Source of the DNA: Duganella sp. BJB480
GTDB taxonomy: Bacteria > Pseudomonadota > Gammaproteobacteria > Burkholderiales > Burkholderiaceae_D
Direction: 5' to 3'
DNA: 64,000 nucleotides
NCBI GenBank assembly: GCA_003416985.1
Contig: QVIN01000008.1
Location: 124,001-188,000 of the forward strand
Shown here: positions 18,045 through 28,122 of the stretch, in pieces
How the letters are laid out: every line of letters starts with the position of its first letter
Position numbering within the stretch: position 1 is the stretch's first letter
The notes under the pieces: generated by a model
Told to the model about the DNA's origin: nothing
What the model saw: only the letters and a program-made list of their open reading frames with translations
Databases searched by the model: none
Position numbers and translations under genes: made by a program

Positions 18045-19363
18045 TGGACAAGGGCGGCGCCTTGGCCGGGCGGCGCGCCGCGTGGGGCGTGGCCTCGGCC
18101 GGCCTGCTGGCGGTGCTGTTCTGGCTGCTGGTGGGCGACCTGGCGATCTCGATCCGCGAACGGGCCGCGCTGCCCAGCGGACTGGAGCTGCTGCGCCGAA
18201 ACGGCGCCTCCGACACCACCACCTCGCTGTTGATGTCGACCGTGCCGGCGCTGCTGAGCGTGCTGCTGGTGCCGCTGCTCGGCTACCACTCGGACCGCCT
18301 GCGCAGCCGCTGGGGCCGGCGCCGGCCCTTCCTGCTGGTGGCCGCGCCGGTGGGCTGCGCCGCCATGCTGGGCCTGGCCTGCTCGCCGGCGCTGGGCGCG
18401 CTGGCCGACGCCGCGCTGGGCGCGCTGTCGCCGGGGCGCCGGCTGTGCAACCTGGCCGCCTTCAGCGTGTTCTGGACCATCTTCGAATGCGCCGGCATCA
18501 GCGCCGTGTCGCTGTTCACCGGCCTGGTCAACGACGTCGTGCCGCAGCGCCTGCTGGGACGCTTCTACGCCGCCTTCCGCATCGTCGGGCTGGGCGTGGG
18601 CATCGCCTTCAACACCTGGGTGTTCGCGCTGACCGACCACTACCTGAGCGAGATCCTGGTGGCCGTCGGCCTGGTGTTCGGCGCGGCGCTGCTGCTGGTG
18701 TGCCTGATGGTGCGCGAGCCGCCCTGCCCCGCCGATCACAACAGCGCGCCGCGCCCGGCCGGCTGGCGCGCGCTGGCGGTGCCGCGCGCCCACGTGCTGG
18801 CCTGCTTCGCGCACCGACCCTTCCTGTGGGCGGTGGCGGCCTTCATGCTGGCCAGCGTCACCTTCAGTCCGTTCAACACCTTCTACCAGTACTACGCCCA
18901 CCTGTCCGGCATCCCGAAAGCCACGCTGGGCACGCTGACGGCGTATGGCTACGCGGTGTCGATCCTCTCCGCCTTCGGCATCGGCTGGCTGGTGGACCAC
19001 TACGGCGCGCTGCGCGTGTCCAGCCTGGTCATGGGCGCGTACGGCGCGGCCGCCGCGCTCGGCTACCTGAGCCTGGGCGATCCGTCCTGCTTCCCGTGGT
19101 TCTACCTGGCCCATGTGGTGGTGTCCGGCGCGTGGTTCACGGCGGCGGCGTCGCTGCCGATGGCGCTGTTTCCGAAGGCCCGGTTCGTGCAGTACAACTC
19201 GACCAAGGATTTGATGGTCGTGCTGGGCAATATCGTGGTCAGCGGCGTGCAGGGGCCGGTGCTCGACCTGTCCGGCCACGACTACCGCCTGACCCTGCTG
19301 AGCGGCGCCGTGTTCGCGCTGCTCAGCCTGATGTGCCTGGCGCGCCTGCGGCCGCGTCCCTAG
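18044..19363 (+). CDS. MFS/GPH-type sugar transporter
   Basis: A 439-residue inner-membrane protein with about 12 predicted hydrophobic segments and the HSDRLRSRWGRRRPF loop after the second helix, a signature of the GPH/SLC45-like sugar:cation symporters. It starts within the LacI stop codon, so it is translated from the same message. It likely imports the mono- or disaccharide released in the periplasm by the GH105, lyase-like and DUF proteins of the opposite arm. Its stop codon lies in CTAG, which also contains the stop of the convergent hslR gene, so the two genes share four bases and leave no room for a terminator. Confidence 0.88.
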   Translation: MDKGGALAGRRAAWGVASAGLLAVLFWLLVGDLAISIRERAALPSGLELLRRNGASDTTTSLLMSTVPALLSVLLVPLLGYHSDRLRSRWGRRRPFLLVAAPVGCAAMLGLACSPALGALADAALGALSPGRRLCNLAAFSVFWTIFECAGISAVSLFTGLVNDVVPQRLLGRFYAAFRIVGLGVGIAFNTWVFALTDHYLSEILVAVGLVFGAALLLVCLMVREPPCPADHNSAPRPAGWRALAVPRAHVLACFAHRPFLWAVAAFMLASVTFSPFNTFYQYYAHLSGIPKATLGTLTAYGYAVSILSAFGIGWLVDHYGALRVSSLVMGAYGAAAALGYLSLGDPSCFPWFYLAHVVVSGAWFTAAASLPMALFPKARFVQYNSTKDLMVVLGNIVVSGVQGPVLDLSGHDYRLTLLSGAVFALLSLMCLARLRPRP

Positions 19364-19743
19364 TCGTAGCCGCCGGCCTTGCCCAGCTGGCGCCGGTCGC
19401 GCTTGGTGGGACGGCCCTTGATGTCCGCGCCCGGTTCGCGGTACAGGCGGCGGTTCTCGGCCACGTCGGCGCGGCGCGCCACGCTGGCGTCGGTTTCCTC
19501 GTACAGGTTGCGGGCGATGGGCGCGGCGGCCCGCACGTCGGACAGGTTCATCACGTCGACCTCCCAACGGTCGGAGCCGTTGTCGATGTCCAGCGTGTCG
19601 CCGACGCGCACCGCGCGCGCCGGCTTGACCTTGTCGCCGCCCAGCTTGACCTTGCCGCTGTCGACCGCCTCGGTGGCGAGCGAACGGGTTTTAAAAAAAC
19701 GCGCGGCCCACAGCCACTTGTCCAGTCTGACACTTTCGCTCAA
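19360..19743 (-). CDS. hslR: RNA-binding S4-domain heat-shock protein Hsp15
   Basis: 127 residues from a TTG start at 19743, whose TTGA overlaps the TGA stop of the phospholipase D gene; no ATG occurs near the conserved N-terminus. The S4 domain is clear (VRLDKWLWAARFFKTRSLATEAVDSGKV, residues about 5-32), followed by a basic tail ending in RPTKRDRRQLGKAGGYD. Hsp15 binds stalled 50S subunits carrying nascent chains after heat shock and helps recycle them. The length matches the family (about 130 residues). It converges on the MFS gene. Confidence 0.88.
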   Translation of the reverse strand: MSESVRLDKWLWAARFFKTRSLATEAVDSGKVKLGGDKVKPARAVRVGDTLDIDNGSDRWEVDVMNLSDVRAAAPIARNLYEETDASVARRADVAENRRLYREPGADIKGRPTKRDRRQLGKAGGYD

Positions 19744-20903
19744 GCGTATTTCTCCACTGCGAAGACCCGCATCACCATCTTGTACGCGAAAAACGCGACC
19801 TCGTAGCCGATGCGGCGGAAGCGGCCGACGTGCTTGATGTCGGCCGGGTTGACCAGCACGCCCTCGGCGATGGCGGCCTCGATGTGCCGGCGCAGGTTTT
19901 GCGCGAACAGCGCGTCCTTGATCACCACGTTCGCTTCCTGGTTCAAAAACAGGCTCAGGCCGTCCACATTGCTCGAGCCCACGGTGGCCCAGTCGTCGTC
20001 CACCACCGCGACCTTGGCGTGCAACTGGGTCTTGTGATATTCCACCACTTTGACGCCGGCCGCCAGCAGTTTCGGATAGAACGAGTGCGCCACCGCGTCC
20101 TGCAGCCACAGCTCGCCGACGCCGATCAGCAGCGTGACCTCGACGCCGCGCTCGGCGGCGGCGGCCAGCGCGTGGCGGAACTTGGCGCCGGGCGCGAAAT
20201 ACGGATTGGCCAGCAGCACGCTGTGGCGCGCACGCCCCAGCGCCTGCAGATAGGCGCGCTGGATGGTGCGGCGGTTGCGGAAATTGTCGCGCACCACGAA
20301 GCCGGCCTGCACCATGTTCTGCGTGGCGATCTTGTTCACCTTGCGCATGTCGCGGAACAGGCCGATCCGCTTGATGATGCCCAGCTTGCCCAGCCGGCGC
20401 CACTGGGTCAGCGCCTCCAGGTGGATGGCCGCCACCAGCGGCCCGCGCACCTGCACCGCGAAATCCCAGCGCGGCGCCACCAGCTCGATGGAGCGGTTGC
20501 GGTCGCAGAACATGTCGTCGTTGATGTTGATGCCGCCGACGTAGGCCACCTCGCGGTCGACCACGCAGATCTTGCGGTGGGTGCGGGTGACGCCGCGCTT
20601 GAACCACGGATTGAACACGCGGTGCTCGACGCCGGCCGCCACCAGCTCCACGTGCATGCCGTTGACCTGGCGCCGGCCGGTGCCCCACCAGTCGGTGATC
20701 ATACGCACCTGCACGCCGCGCCGGGCCGCGTTCATCAGCGCCGCCATCACCGCCTTGCCGGTGTCGTCGGCGGCGAAGATGTAGGTCTCGAAATACACCT
20801 CGTAGCTGGCGGCGTCGATGGCGGCGATCAGCGCCGGAAAGAAGTCGGCGCCCGTGTGGAGCAGGGTCACTTCGTTGTCGGCGATGAAATTAACTGTGCG
20901 CAT
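19740..20903 (-). CDS. clsB: Phospholipase D family cardiolipin synthase, ClsB-like
   Basis: A 387-residue protein with two HxK(x)4D motifs: HRKICVVD from His109 and HAKVAVVD from His295. Each is followed by a GG or GSSN segment, the paired active site of the phospholipase D superfamily. Length and motif spacing fit ClsB, which makes cardiolipin from phosphatidylglycerol (and possibly phosphatidylethanolamine) at the membrane. In Burkholderiales I recall clsB after the EEP-family phosphatase and nudB genes, as here, except that a solute-binding-protein gene on the opposite strand lies between. A four-base overlap with hslR suggests co-translation. Confidence 0.85.
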   Translation of the reverse strand: MRTVNFIADNEVTLLHTGADFFPALIAAIDAASYEVYFETYIFAADDTGKAVMAALMNAARRGVQVRMITDWWGTGRRQVNGMHVELVAAGVEHRVFNPWFKRGVTRTHRKICVVDREVAYVGGININDDMFCDRNRSIELVAPRWDFAVQVRGPLVAAIHLEALTQWRRLGKLGIIKRIGLFRDMRKVNKIATQNMVQAGFVVRDNFRNRRTIQRAYLQALGRARHSVLLANPYFAPGAKFRHALAAAAERGVEVTLLIGVGELWLQDAVAHSFYPKLLAAGVKVVEYHKTQLHAKVAVVDDDWATVGSSNVDGLSLFLNQEANVVIKDALFAQNLRRHIEAAIAEGVLVNPADIKHVGRFRRIGYEVAFFAYKMVMRVFAVEKYA

Positions 20904-20991
20904 GGCTGGATTCTACCCTTGAGTTCACGAACACGGCGCGAAACAAGCCTATAATAAATTGCAACCCCTGTGGGAATGGAGCGCCCGGAGC

Positions 20992-21786
20992 ATGCGTAGC
21001 CTGTCGATGATGTTGCTGTTGTCCTGCCTGCAGCCGGCGGCGGCCGCCGTGCTCGCCGACTGCGCCAAGGTGGTGGTGTCCGCCGACCCCGACTATCCGC
21101 CGCTGCACTGGTACGACGGCACGACGCTGCGCGGCCCCAGCGTCGAGCTGGCCACCCGCATCCTGGCCGATTTGAAGATCCCCTACGAGGTGCGCTACGT
21201 CGGCCCGTGGAAGCGCGTGCTGGCCACGGCGGCGGCCGGCAAGATCGACCTGGTGGCGACGCTGAAGATCCAGCCCGAGCGCGAACGCTACCTTGACTTC
21301 GTGCGCACGCCGGCCTTCCCCAATCCGGTGGCGGTGTTCGTGCCGCGCCAGCACGCCTTCATCTTCAACACCTGGCAGGACCTGGCCAGCCACAAGGGCG
21401 GCATCGCGCTCGGCAACACCTTCGGCCGCGAGTTCTCGGCGTTTTCCGCCGCCCACCTGCGGCTGGAGGAATCGGGCACGGCCGACAGCAACTTCCGCAA
21501 GCTGGGCCTGGGCCGCATCGATTATTTCGTCAGCGGCCTGTTCACCGGCGAGGCGTGGCTGGCGCGCCACGGCGGCGGCGCGCAGTTCATGGCGATGCGC
21601 CCCTTCCTGACCGAGGACAAGAATTACTTCGCCTTCGCCAAGCTCAGCCCCTGCACCCGCCACCTCGACGCCTTCGAGGCGCGCCTCAAGGAGCTGGTGG
21701 CCAACAAGACCAACCTCGTCATGCTGAACAGCAGCCTGCAGCAGCTGGACGTCAAGCTCGACAGCGCGACGCTGGTGCGCAAATAA
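20992..21786 (+). CDS. Periplasmic amino-acid-type solute-binding protein
   Basis: 264 residues from the ATG at 20992, which has GGAG 5 nt upstream; a longer frame from 20959 lacks this. The signal peptide (SMMLLLSCLQPAAAAVLA) is followed by the SBP_bac_3 pattern: VVVSADPDYPPLHWYDG, LRGPSVELATRI, IPYEVRYVGPWKRVLATAAAGKIDLVATL. No permease or ATPase genes are adjacent, so it is an orphan; some such proteins act in signalling or a distant transporter. A TATAAT at 20950-20955 may be its -10 box. Ligand unknown. Confidence 0.8.
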   Translation: MRSLSMMLLLSCLQPAAAAVLADCAKVVVSADPDYPPLHWYDGTTLRGPSVELATRILADLKIPYEVRYVGPWKRVLATAAAGKIDLVATLKIQPERERYLDFVRTPAFPNPVAVFVPRQHAFIFNTWQDLASHKGGIALGNTFGREFSAFSAAHLRLEESGTADSNFRKLGLGRIDYFVSGLFTGEAWLARHGGGAQFMAMRPFLTEDKNYFAFAKLSPCTRHLDAFEARLKELVANKTNLVMLNSSLQQLDVKLDSATLVRK

Positions 21787-21801
21787 CGGTCCGCCTATGC
21801 G

Positions 21802-22617
21802 TCAGGCCAGCGCCAGGCCGGCGACGATGGGCGCGTGGTCGGACAGCTTGGCCCACAGGCTGCCGTGCATCACCTCGGCCGTCTCGACCTTGAAGCCGCG
21901 CACGTAGATGCGGTCCAGCCGGAAGAACGGCAGCGCCGCCGGAAAGGTGCGCGCCGGCGTGACGCCGGGCTTGCGGCGCAGCGTACGCACCAGCTCGTCG
22001 AGGGTGGAGTTGGAGCCGATCTGGTCGAAGGCCTCGACCACGCCGAGCGCGTTGCGCAGCTCGGCGCTGAGGGTGTTGCGCCAGTCGTTGAAATCGCCGG
22101 CGATGATGACCGGCTCGCCGTCCGGCGCCGAGGCGCGCACGGCCGAGATCAGCGCCTGGGTCTGGCGCCGCCGGCCCGCCTCGAACAGGCCCAGGTGGAC
22201 CACGTAGCAATGCACCGCGCCCTTGGGCGTGTTGAGCACGCAGTGCAGGATGCCGCGCTGCTCGTAGGCGTGGTCGGAGACGTCGTGGTTGGCCTGGTTG
22301 GCGATCGGGAAGGCGCTCAGCAGCGCGTTGCCGTGGTGGCCGTGGTCGTACACCGCGTTCATGCCGTAGGCGGCGTGGGCGTGGCGCGACTCGCCGGCGA
22401 AATACTCGTGCTGCGCGGCGGCCGGCCAGTGCTTGTGGCCCAGGTGCTCGGCGCCGTACTTGGCGGCGTTCAGGTCGTGCTTGCCCTGCACCTCCTGCAG
22501 GAACACCACGTCGGCGTCGAACAGGCCGATCGCCTGCTTGAGCGCCAGCACCCGCGGTTCGCTGCGGATGGCGGACACGCCCTTGTGGATGTTGTAGGTC
22601 GCGACTCGGATTTTCAT
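21802..22617 (-). CDS. Endonuclease/exonuclease/phosphatase (EEP) family hydrolase
   Basis: A 271-residue EEP-fold metal-dependent hydrolase. The start of the domain is RVATYNIHKGVS, the metal-binding glutamate lies in VVFLQEVQG, the middle holds IIAGDFNDWRN, and the C-terminal SDHAPIVAGLAL carries the catalytic Asp-His. Substrates in this fold range from DNA to sphingomyelin and inositol phosphates. In related genomes the gene lies in a nudB-EEP-clsB group and is often annotated as a phosphatase or membrane-linked hydrolase. No signal peptide is seen, so it is probably cytoplasmic. The substrate cannot be told from sequence. Confidence 0.85.
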   Translation of the reverse strand: MKIRVATYNIHKGVSAIRSEPRVLALKQAIGLFDADVVFLQEVQGKHDLNAAKYGAEHLGHKHWPAAAQHEYFAGESRHAHAAYGMNAVYDHGHHGNALLSAFPIANQANHDVSDHAYEQRGILHCVLNTPKGAVHCYVVHLGLFEAGRRRQTQALISAVRASAPDGEPVIIAGDFNDWRNTLSAELRNALGVVEAFDQIGSNSTLDELVRTLRRKPGVTPARTFPAALPFFRLDRIYVRGFKVETAEVMHGSLWAKLSDHAPIVAGLALA

Positions 22618-22676
22618 CCTTGTATTCTAACCCTGAGTCCGGAATTGCGGCGTATGCCGCCGCACACAACGCGGGA

Positions 22677-24629
22677 CTAGGCCCAGGCGTGCTCGAGCGT
22701 GCTGGTGCCGACCAGCACCACCTCGTGCGGCCCGGCGCTGCTCTGGACGCCGCCCGCCAGGTTGGCCACCGTCTGCATCACCGTGGACTCGTAGGCGAGC
22801 ACGCTGGTGTTCTGGTCGACGTGCGTCAGCAAGGCGCGCGCCACGGACGCCGCGGCGCTGCCGGAGTAGCCGGCCAGTTCGGCGGGCGTATCGAGCAGCG
22901 ACGTGAAATTGGAGGCGACCACCAGGCGGTTGTTCACCAGCGCGCCGTCGATCAGGCCCTGGGCGCTGGTGTTGTGCTCCGCGCCTTCCAGCACGCTGAG
23001 CGCGGCCAGCGGGCGCGGCAAGCCGGCCTTAAGCGAGTTGACCCAGTAATTCACGCCCTCGTCCGGGGCGCGGCCCAGCACGTGGGCATAGATCGCGGTC
23101 AGGAAATCCAGGTCGCTTCCGTTGCCCAGCGCGGCGGGGTCGGAGCTGAGGGCGAAGTTGTCCACCATCGCCTTGACGGTGGCGTTGCTGTAGTACGCCG
23201 TGATAAAGCCGCCGGTGGTGGTCGGCGCGTGGGTGGTCATCATCTGGCTGACCATGCCGCTCAGGCCACCGGGGTCGGCGGGATTGCCGAAATACGCGAT
23301 ATAGAATTTCTGCGCCATCGCCACATAGGGCGCGCGGACCGCATCCTCGTCCACGGCGGCCTGGGTCAGCGCCATGGTGCCGTCGGCGAACGCCAGGCGC
23401 TCGATATTGCTCAGGGTGTCGCTCTGGCCCGGATCGATCTTGGACGTGACCGTATAGCCGGCGCCGCTGGCGGCCAGCGTGTAGCTGCCGAAGGCGCCCG
23501 TGTAGACGGCGGTGTCGGTGCCGGCGCCGCCGTCGATGATGTTGTGGCCGCCATTGCCCTGCAGGTGGTTGCTGCCGCTGTTGCCGATCAGCGTGTCGCT
23601 GCCGCTGCCGCCGATGGCGTTCTCGATCACCGTGCCGTAGGCGATGGCCAGGTTGTCGGTGCCGTCGTAGGTGGGCACCGGCGGATCGGTCTGCCAGTTG
23701 ATGCCGGCGCCGGTGTCGGACGGAATGTGGATGGACGAGTAGTGCCCCTGCTGCAGGTCGATCAGCGAACCGTTGCTGAAGTTGGCGATCGAAATGGTGT
23801 CGTTGCCGCCCGCGTCCCAGATGGTGGTCAGGAACGGCGTGGACGGATCGAAGGTGTAGGTGTCGTTGCCGGTGTGGTAGGTGGTGTTGGCGCCGTACAG
23901 GTATTGCATCGCCGCGATGTCGTCCAGCATCGGCGAGTTCGGCACCACGGTGTAGGACTTCCACGAGGCCGAATTGGCGCTGTCGGTGACGCGGACAAAC
24001 AGGCTGTGCGGCGCATCGTCGTAGGCCATCACCGAGTACTGGCGGGTGGAGTGCGCCGGATCGACCGGATTGTCCTCGAAGGGATGCTTGAGGCCGAGCG
24101 CGTGGCCCAGCTCGTGCACCAGCGACATGTAGTTGTACGAGCCCACCGACCAGTCATTACTGCTGAGTGCGCCGTCCGCGTCGGTGCTGATCCAGACGTC
24201 GCCGCCGGACGGGTAGATGCTGCTCGGGAAGCTGGCCCAGCCCCAGGCGGCGCCGCCGTCGCTGGCGGTCTCGCTGGCCGAGGTCCAGGCCAGGCGGATG
24301 TCGCCGACCGAGGTGGTGGTGTCGGCCACCAGAACCGGCTTGACGTTGGCGACGTTGGCCCAGGCCTGCAGCGCGGTCTGCGCGGCCGCCTGCTGCACCG
24401 TGTCGAGGCCGTAATGCTGGCTGGCGTGCGGCTCGTCCAGGTCGGAGTAGCTGCCGCCGCCCGGTCCGCTGAAGACGGCCGAGCCGAAGGAAAACGGGAA
24501 GCTGTAGCTGACCGTGGCGCCCGTGCCGACGCCGCCGCCCCACTTGTAGCCGCTCAGCAGCGCGTCGACGGACAAGGTGCCGGAATCGAAAACAAACGAC
24601 GCCGGGCTGGACTTGGTGGGGCTGGTCAT
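22677..24629 (-). CDS. Serralysin-like M10 metallopeptidase with DUF4214 domain
   Basis: 650 residues, no N-terminal signal peptide, as expected for type I secretion. The zinc motif HELGHALGLKH is at 172-182 and the Met-turn SVMAYDD has Met201, both classic for serralysins. A short run of glycine/aspartate-rich RTX-like repeats (GGSGSDTLIGNSG, GGAGTD) lies near residues 335-375. The C-terminal 220 residues resemble DUF4214 (AMAQKFYIAYFGNPADPGGL), a domain common on exported RTX proteins. It interrupts the usual nudB-EEP-clsB order. Type I secretion genes are not in the window. An AGGAG site precedes the ATG. Confidence 0.88.
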   Translation of the reverse strand: MTSPTKSSPASFVFDSGTLSVDALLSGYKWGGGVGTGATVSYSFPFSFGSAVFSGPGGGSYSDLDEPHASQHYGLDTVQQAAAQTALQAWANVANVKPVLVADTTTSVGDIRLAWTSASETASDGGAAWGWASFPSSIYPSGGDVWISTDADGALSSNDWSVGSYNYMSLVHELGHALGLKHPFEDNPVDPAHSTRQYSVMAYDDAPHSLFVRVTDSANSASWKSYTVVPNSPMLDDIAAMQYLYGANTTYHTGNDTYTFDPSTPFLTTIWDAGGNDTISIANFSNGSLIDLQQGHYSSIHIPSDTGAGINWQTDPPVPTYDGTDNLAIAYGTVIENAIGGSGSDTLIGNSGSNHLQGNGGHNIIDGGAGTDTAVYTGAFGSYTLAASGAGYTVTSKIDPGQSDTLSNIERLAFADGTMALTQAAVDEDAVRAPYVAMAQKFYIAYFGNPADPGGLSGMVSQMMTTHAPTTTGGFITAYYSNATVKAMVDNFALSSDPAALGNGSDLDFLTAIYAHVLGRAPDEGVNYWVNSLKAGLPRPLAALSVLEGAEHNTSAQGLIDGALVNNRLVVASNFTSLLDTPAELAGYSGSAAASVARALLTHVDQNTSVLAYESTVMQTVANLAGGVQSSAGPHEVVLVGTSTLEHAWA

Positions 24630-24725
24630 GCGGGTTCTCCTGGAAGCGGGCCGTCAGACGGGCCTGCCTCTTGATTCTATGCAAAAAGAATCGGAATGAA
24701 CAGGGAAGCCGCGAACTGAAAAAAA

Positions 24726-25184
24726 TTATGCCGTACGGCAATATCTTGTCAATTGTAATATAGCTTCAGCGTTGGAGGAAGAAAAACAACGATCGGCCGC
24801 CTCCAGCCAGGGCAGCCAGACGTGGTTCAGGTGCTCGCGCGGGGCCAGCGTGATGGCGATGTCGCGCGGCACCTCGACGCTGAACACGTGCTCGGTGTTC
24901 TCGGTCACGCCCGGCGCGTAGCGGTGGCGCCACACCGGGTAGATGGTGTAGACGTTCGACAGCCGCCAGTCGCGCAGCACGATGGTCTCGCCGTCGGCGA
25001 CGATGCCGGTTTCCTCGAACAGCTCGCGGCGGGCGGTGTCGAGCAGCGGCTCGTCGGGCGCGTCCAGCGAGCCGGTCACCGACTGCCAGTAGCCGGGGCG
25101 GTCGGCGCGCTCGATCAGCAGCACTTGCAGGTCGGCCGTGTGGATCACCACCAGCACCGACTCGGGAATCTTGTAAGGCTTCAT
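24726..25184 (-). CDS. nudB: Dihydroneopterin triphosphate diphosphatase (Nudix)
   Basis: 152 residues from the ATG at 25184 (MKPYKIPESV); the longer frame from 25229 would run through the aspS terminator and is rejected. The Nudix box is at about residues 45-68 (TGSLDAPDEP then RRELFEETGI), with one extra residue before the first Glu compared with the textbook spacing. NudB removes pyrophosphate from dihydroneopterin triphosphate, committing it to folate synthesis. It follows aspS, an order shared by many betaproteobacteria. The hairpin in front suggests its own promoter or read-through. Confidence 0.85.
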   Translation of the reverse strand: MKPYKIPESVLVVIHTADLQVLLIERADRPGYWQSVTGSLDAPDEPLLDTARRELFEETGIVADGETIVLRDWRLSNVYTIYPVWRHRYAPGVTENTEHVFSVEVPRDIAITLAPREHLNHVWLPWLEAADRCFSSSNAEAILQLTRYCRTA

Positions 25185-25192
25185 GGTTCGGA

Positions 25193-25220
25193 TAAAAGAA
25201 AAGGCGCCGAAGCGCCCTTT
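25193..25220 (-). terminator. Rho-independent terminator after aspS
   Basis: On the minus strand AGGGCGC-TTCG-GCGCCTT forms a tight stem with a UUCG-type loop, followed by TTTTCTTTT. It lies 14 bp after the aspS stop and 9 bp before the nudB start. Confidence 0.8.
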
Positions 25221-25233
25221 CCATTGCAAAGAT

Positions 25234-27042
<1,809 letters not shown>

Positions 27043-27082
27043 GTTTATTTCTCGGTTCAGGTTAAGTTACTCAGTTAATCTT

Positions 27083-27709
27083 TTATTTGCCGGCGGTGTC
27101 GATGATCTTGGGCGCCTCTTCCGGCGCCACCACACCCATCGACACGATGTACTTCAGGGCCGCGTCGACGGACATGTCGAGCTCGACCACGTCCTTGCGC
27201 GCCATCATCAGGAAAAAGCCCGACGTCGGGTTCGGCGTGGTCGGGATGTAGACGCTGACGTAGTCGCCCACCAGATGGTTCTTGACGTCGCCGCCGGGGG
27301 TGCCGGTCAGGAAGGCGATGGTGTACGAGTTCTGGTGCGGGTACGGAATCAGCACCGCCTTGCGGAAGGCGTTGCCGGACGACGAGAACAGCGTGTCCGA
27401 CACCTGCTTGACGCTGGAATACAGCGAACTGACGACCGGGATGCGGGTCAGCAGTTTTTCCCACAGCTTGACCACGTAATTGCCGACCAGGTTGTTGGTC
27501 AGCAGGCCGGTCAGGAACACGATGAGGACCGTCAGCAGCGCGCCCAGGCCGGGCAGATCGACCCCGATCAGCTGCTTCATGTCCGGCCGGTGGTCTTTCG
27601 GTATCAACAGCAGCGACTGGTCCATGGTGCCGATGATCAGGTTCAGCACCCAGGCGGTAATCGCCAAGGGCACCAGGACCAGCAAGCCGGTAATGAAATA
27701 TTTACGCAT
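27083..27709 (-). CDS. DUF502 family inner-membrane protein
   Basis: A 208-residue protein with two hydrophobic segments: residues 4-24 (YFITGLLVLVPLAITAWVL) and about 55-75 (GLGALLTVLIVFLTGLLT). A soluble domain with PIVSSLYSSVKQV-type and YPHQNSYTIAFLTG segments follows. This matches DUF502, a conserved bacterial membrane family without a defined function; a plant homologue group (COV-like) is known. It lies between fmdB and aspS, a conserved neighbourhood, with a 42-bp gap to fmdB. Confidence 0.85.
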   Translation of the reverse strand: MRKYFITGLLVLVPLAITAWVLNLIIGTMDQSLLLIPKDHRPDMKQLIGVDLPGLGALLTVLIVFLTGLLTNNLVGNYVVKLWEKLLTRIPVVSSLYSSVKQVSDTLFSSSGNAFRKAVLIPYPHQNSYTIAFLTGTPGGDVKNHLVGDYVSVYIPTTPNPTSGFFLMMARKDVVELDMSVDAALKYIVSMGVVAPEEAPKIIDTAGK

Positions 27710-27751
27710 CGATTACTCTTGAAGTGGGTGTGGCTGCGGTGGATCCGCGTT

Positions 27752-28039
27752 TCAGTCCGACTTCGTGCCGGTGGCCGGCGCGGCCGGCGCGGCGGCCGGC
27801 GTTTCCGTCGGCGCGGGCGTGGCCGGTCCGGTCGCGGTACCGGTCGCCGGCGGCGTGCCGCCACGGAAATCGGTCACGTACCAGCCCGAACCCTTCAACT
27901 GGAAGCCGGCGGCGGTCAATTGTTTCTTAAACGTTTCTTTGCCGCACGACAGGCAAACAGTCAGCTGCGGGTCGGAAATCTTCTGCAAGACATCCTTGGC
28001 AAAACCACATGCCTCGCAGCGGTAGGCGTAGATCGGCAT
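27752..28039 (-). CDS. FmdB family zinc-ribbon protein
   Basis: A 95-residue regulatory-type protein. Two CxxC pairs, CEAC near the N-terminus and CLSC about 24 residues later, form the FmdB zinc ribbon; the intervening and following sequence (FAKDVLQKISDPQLTVC; GFQLKGSGWYVTDFRGG) is typical. The C-terminal 30 residues are Ala/Pro/Thr-rich and probably disordered. FmdB proteins are often described as putative regulators, but the function is unsettled. A TATAAT on the minus strand (28077-28072) could be part of the promoter of the fmdB-DUF502-aspS unit. Confidence 0.85.
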   Translation of the reverse strand: MPIYAYRCEACGFAKDVLQKISDPQLTVCLSCGKETFKKQLTAAGFQLKGSGWYVTDFRGGTPPATGTATGPATPAPTETPAAAPAAPATGTKSD

Positions 28040-28122
28040 CTATTACTCCGCAAAAATCATCAAAACCCTGAATTATAAAGCTTTTTCCCGGCAAGCTGCC
28101 TGTTTCCGATGGCCAAGGGCCA

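Noticed and set aside
25185..25229. Upstream start for nudB
   Set aside because: It would read through the aspS terminator stem; the conserved protein begins at 25184.
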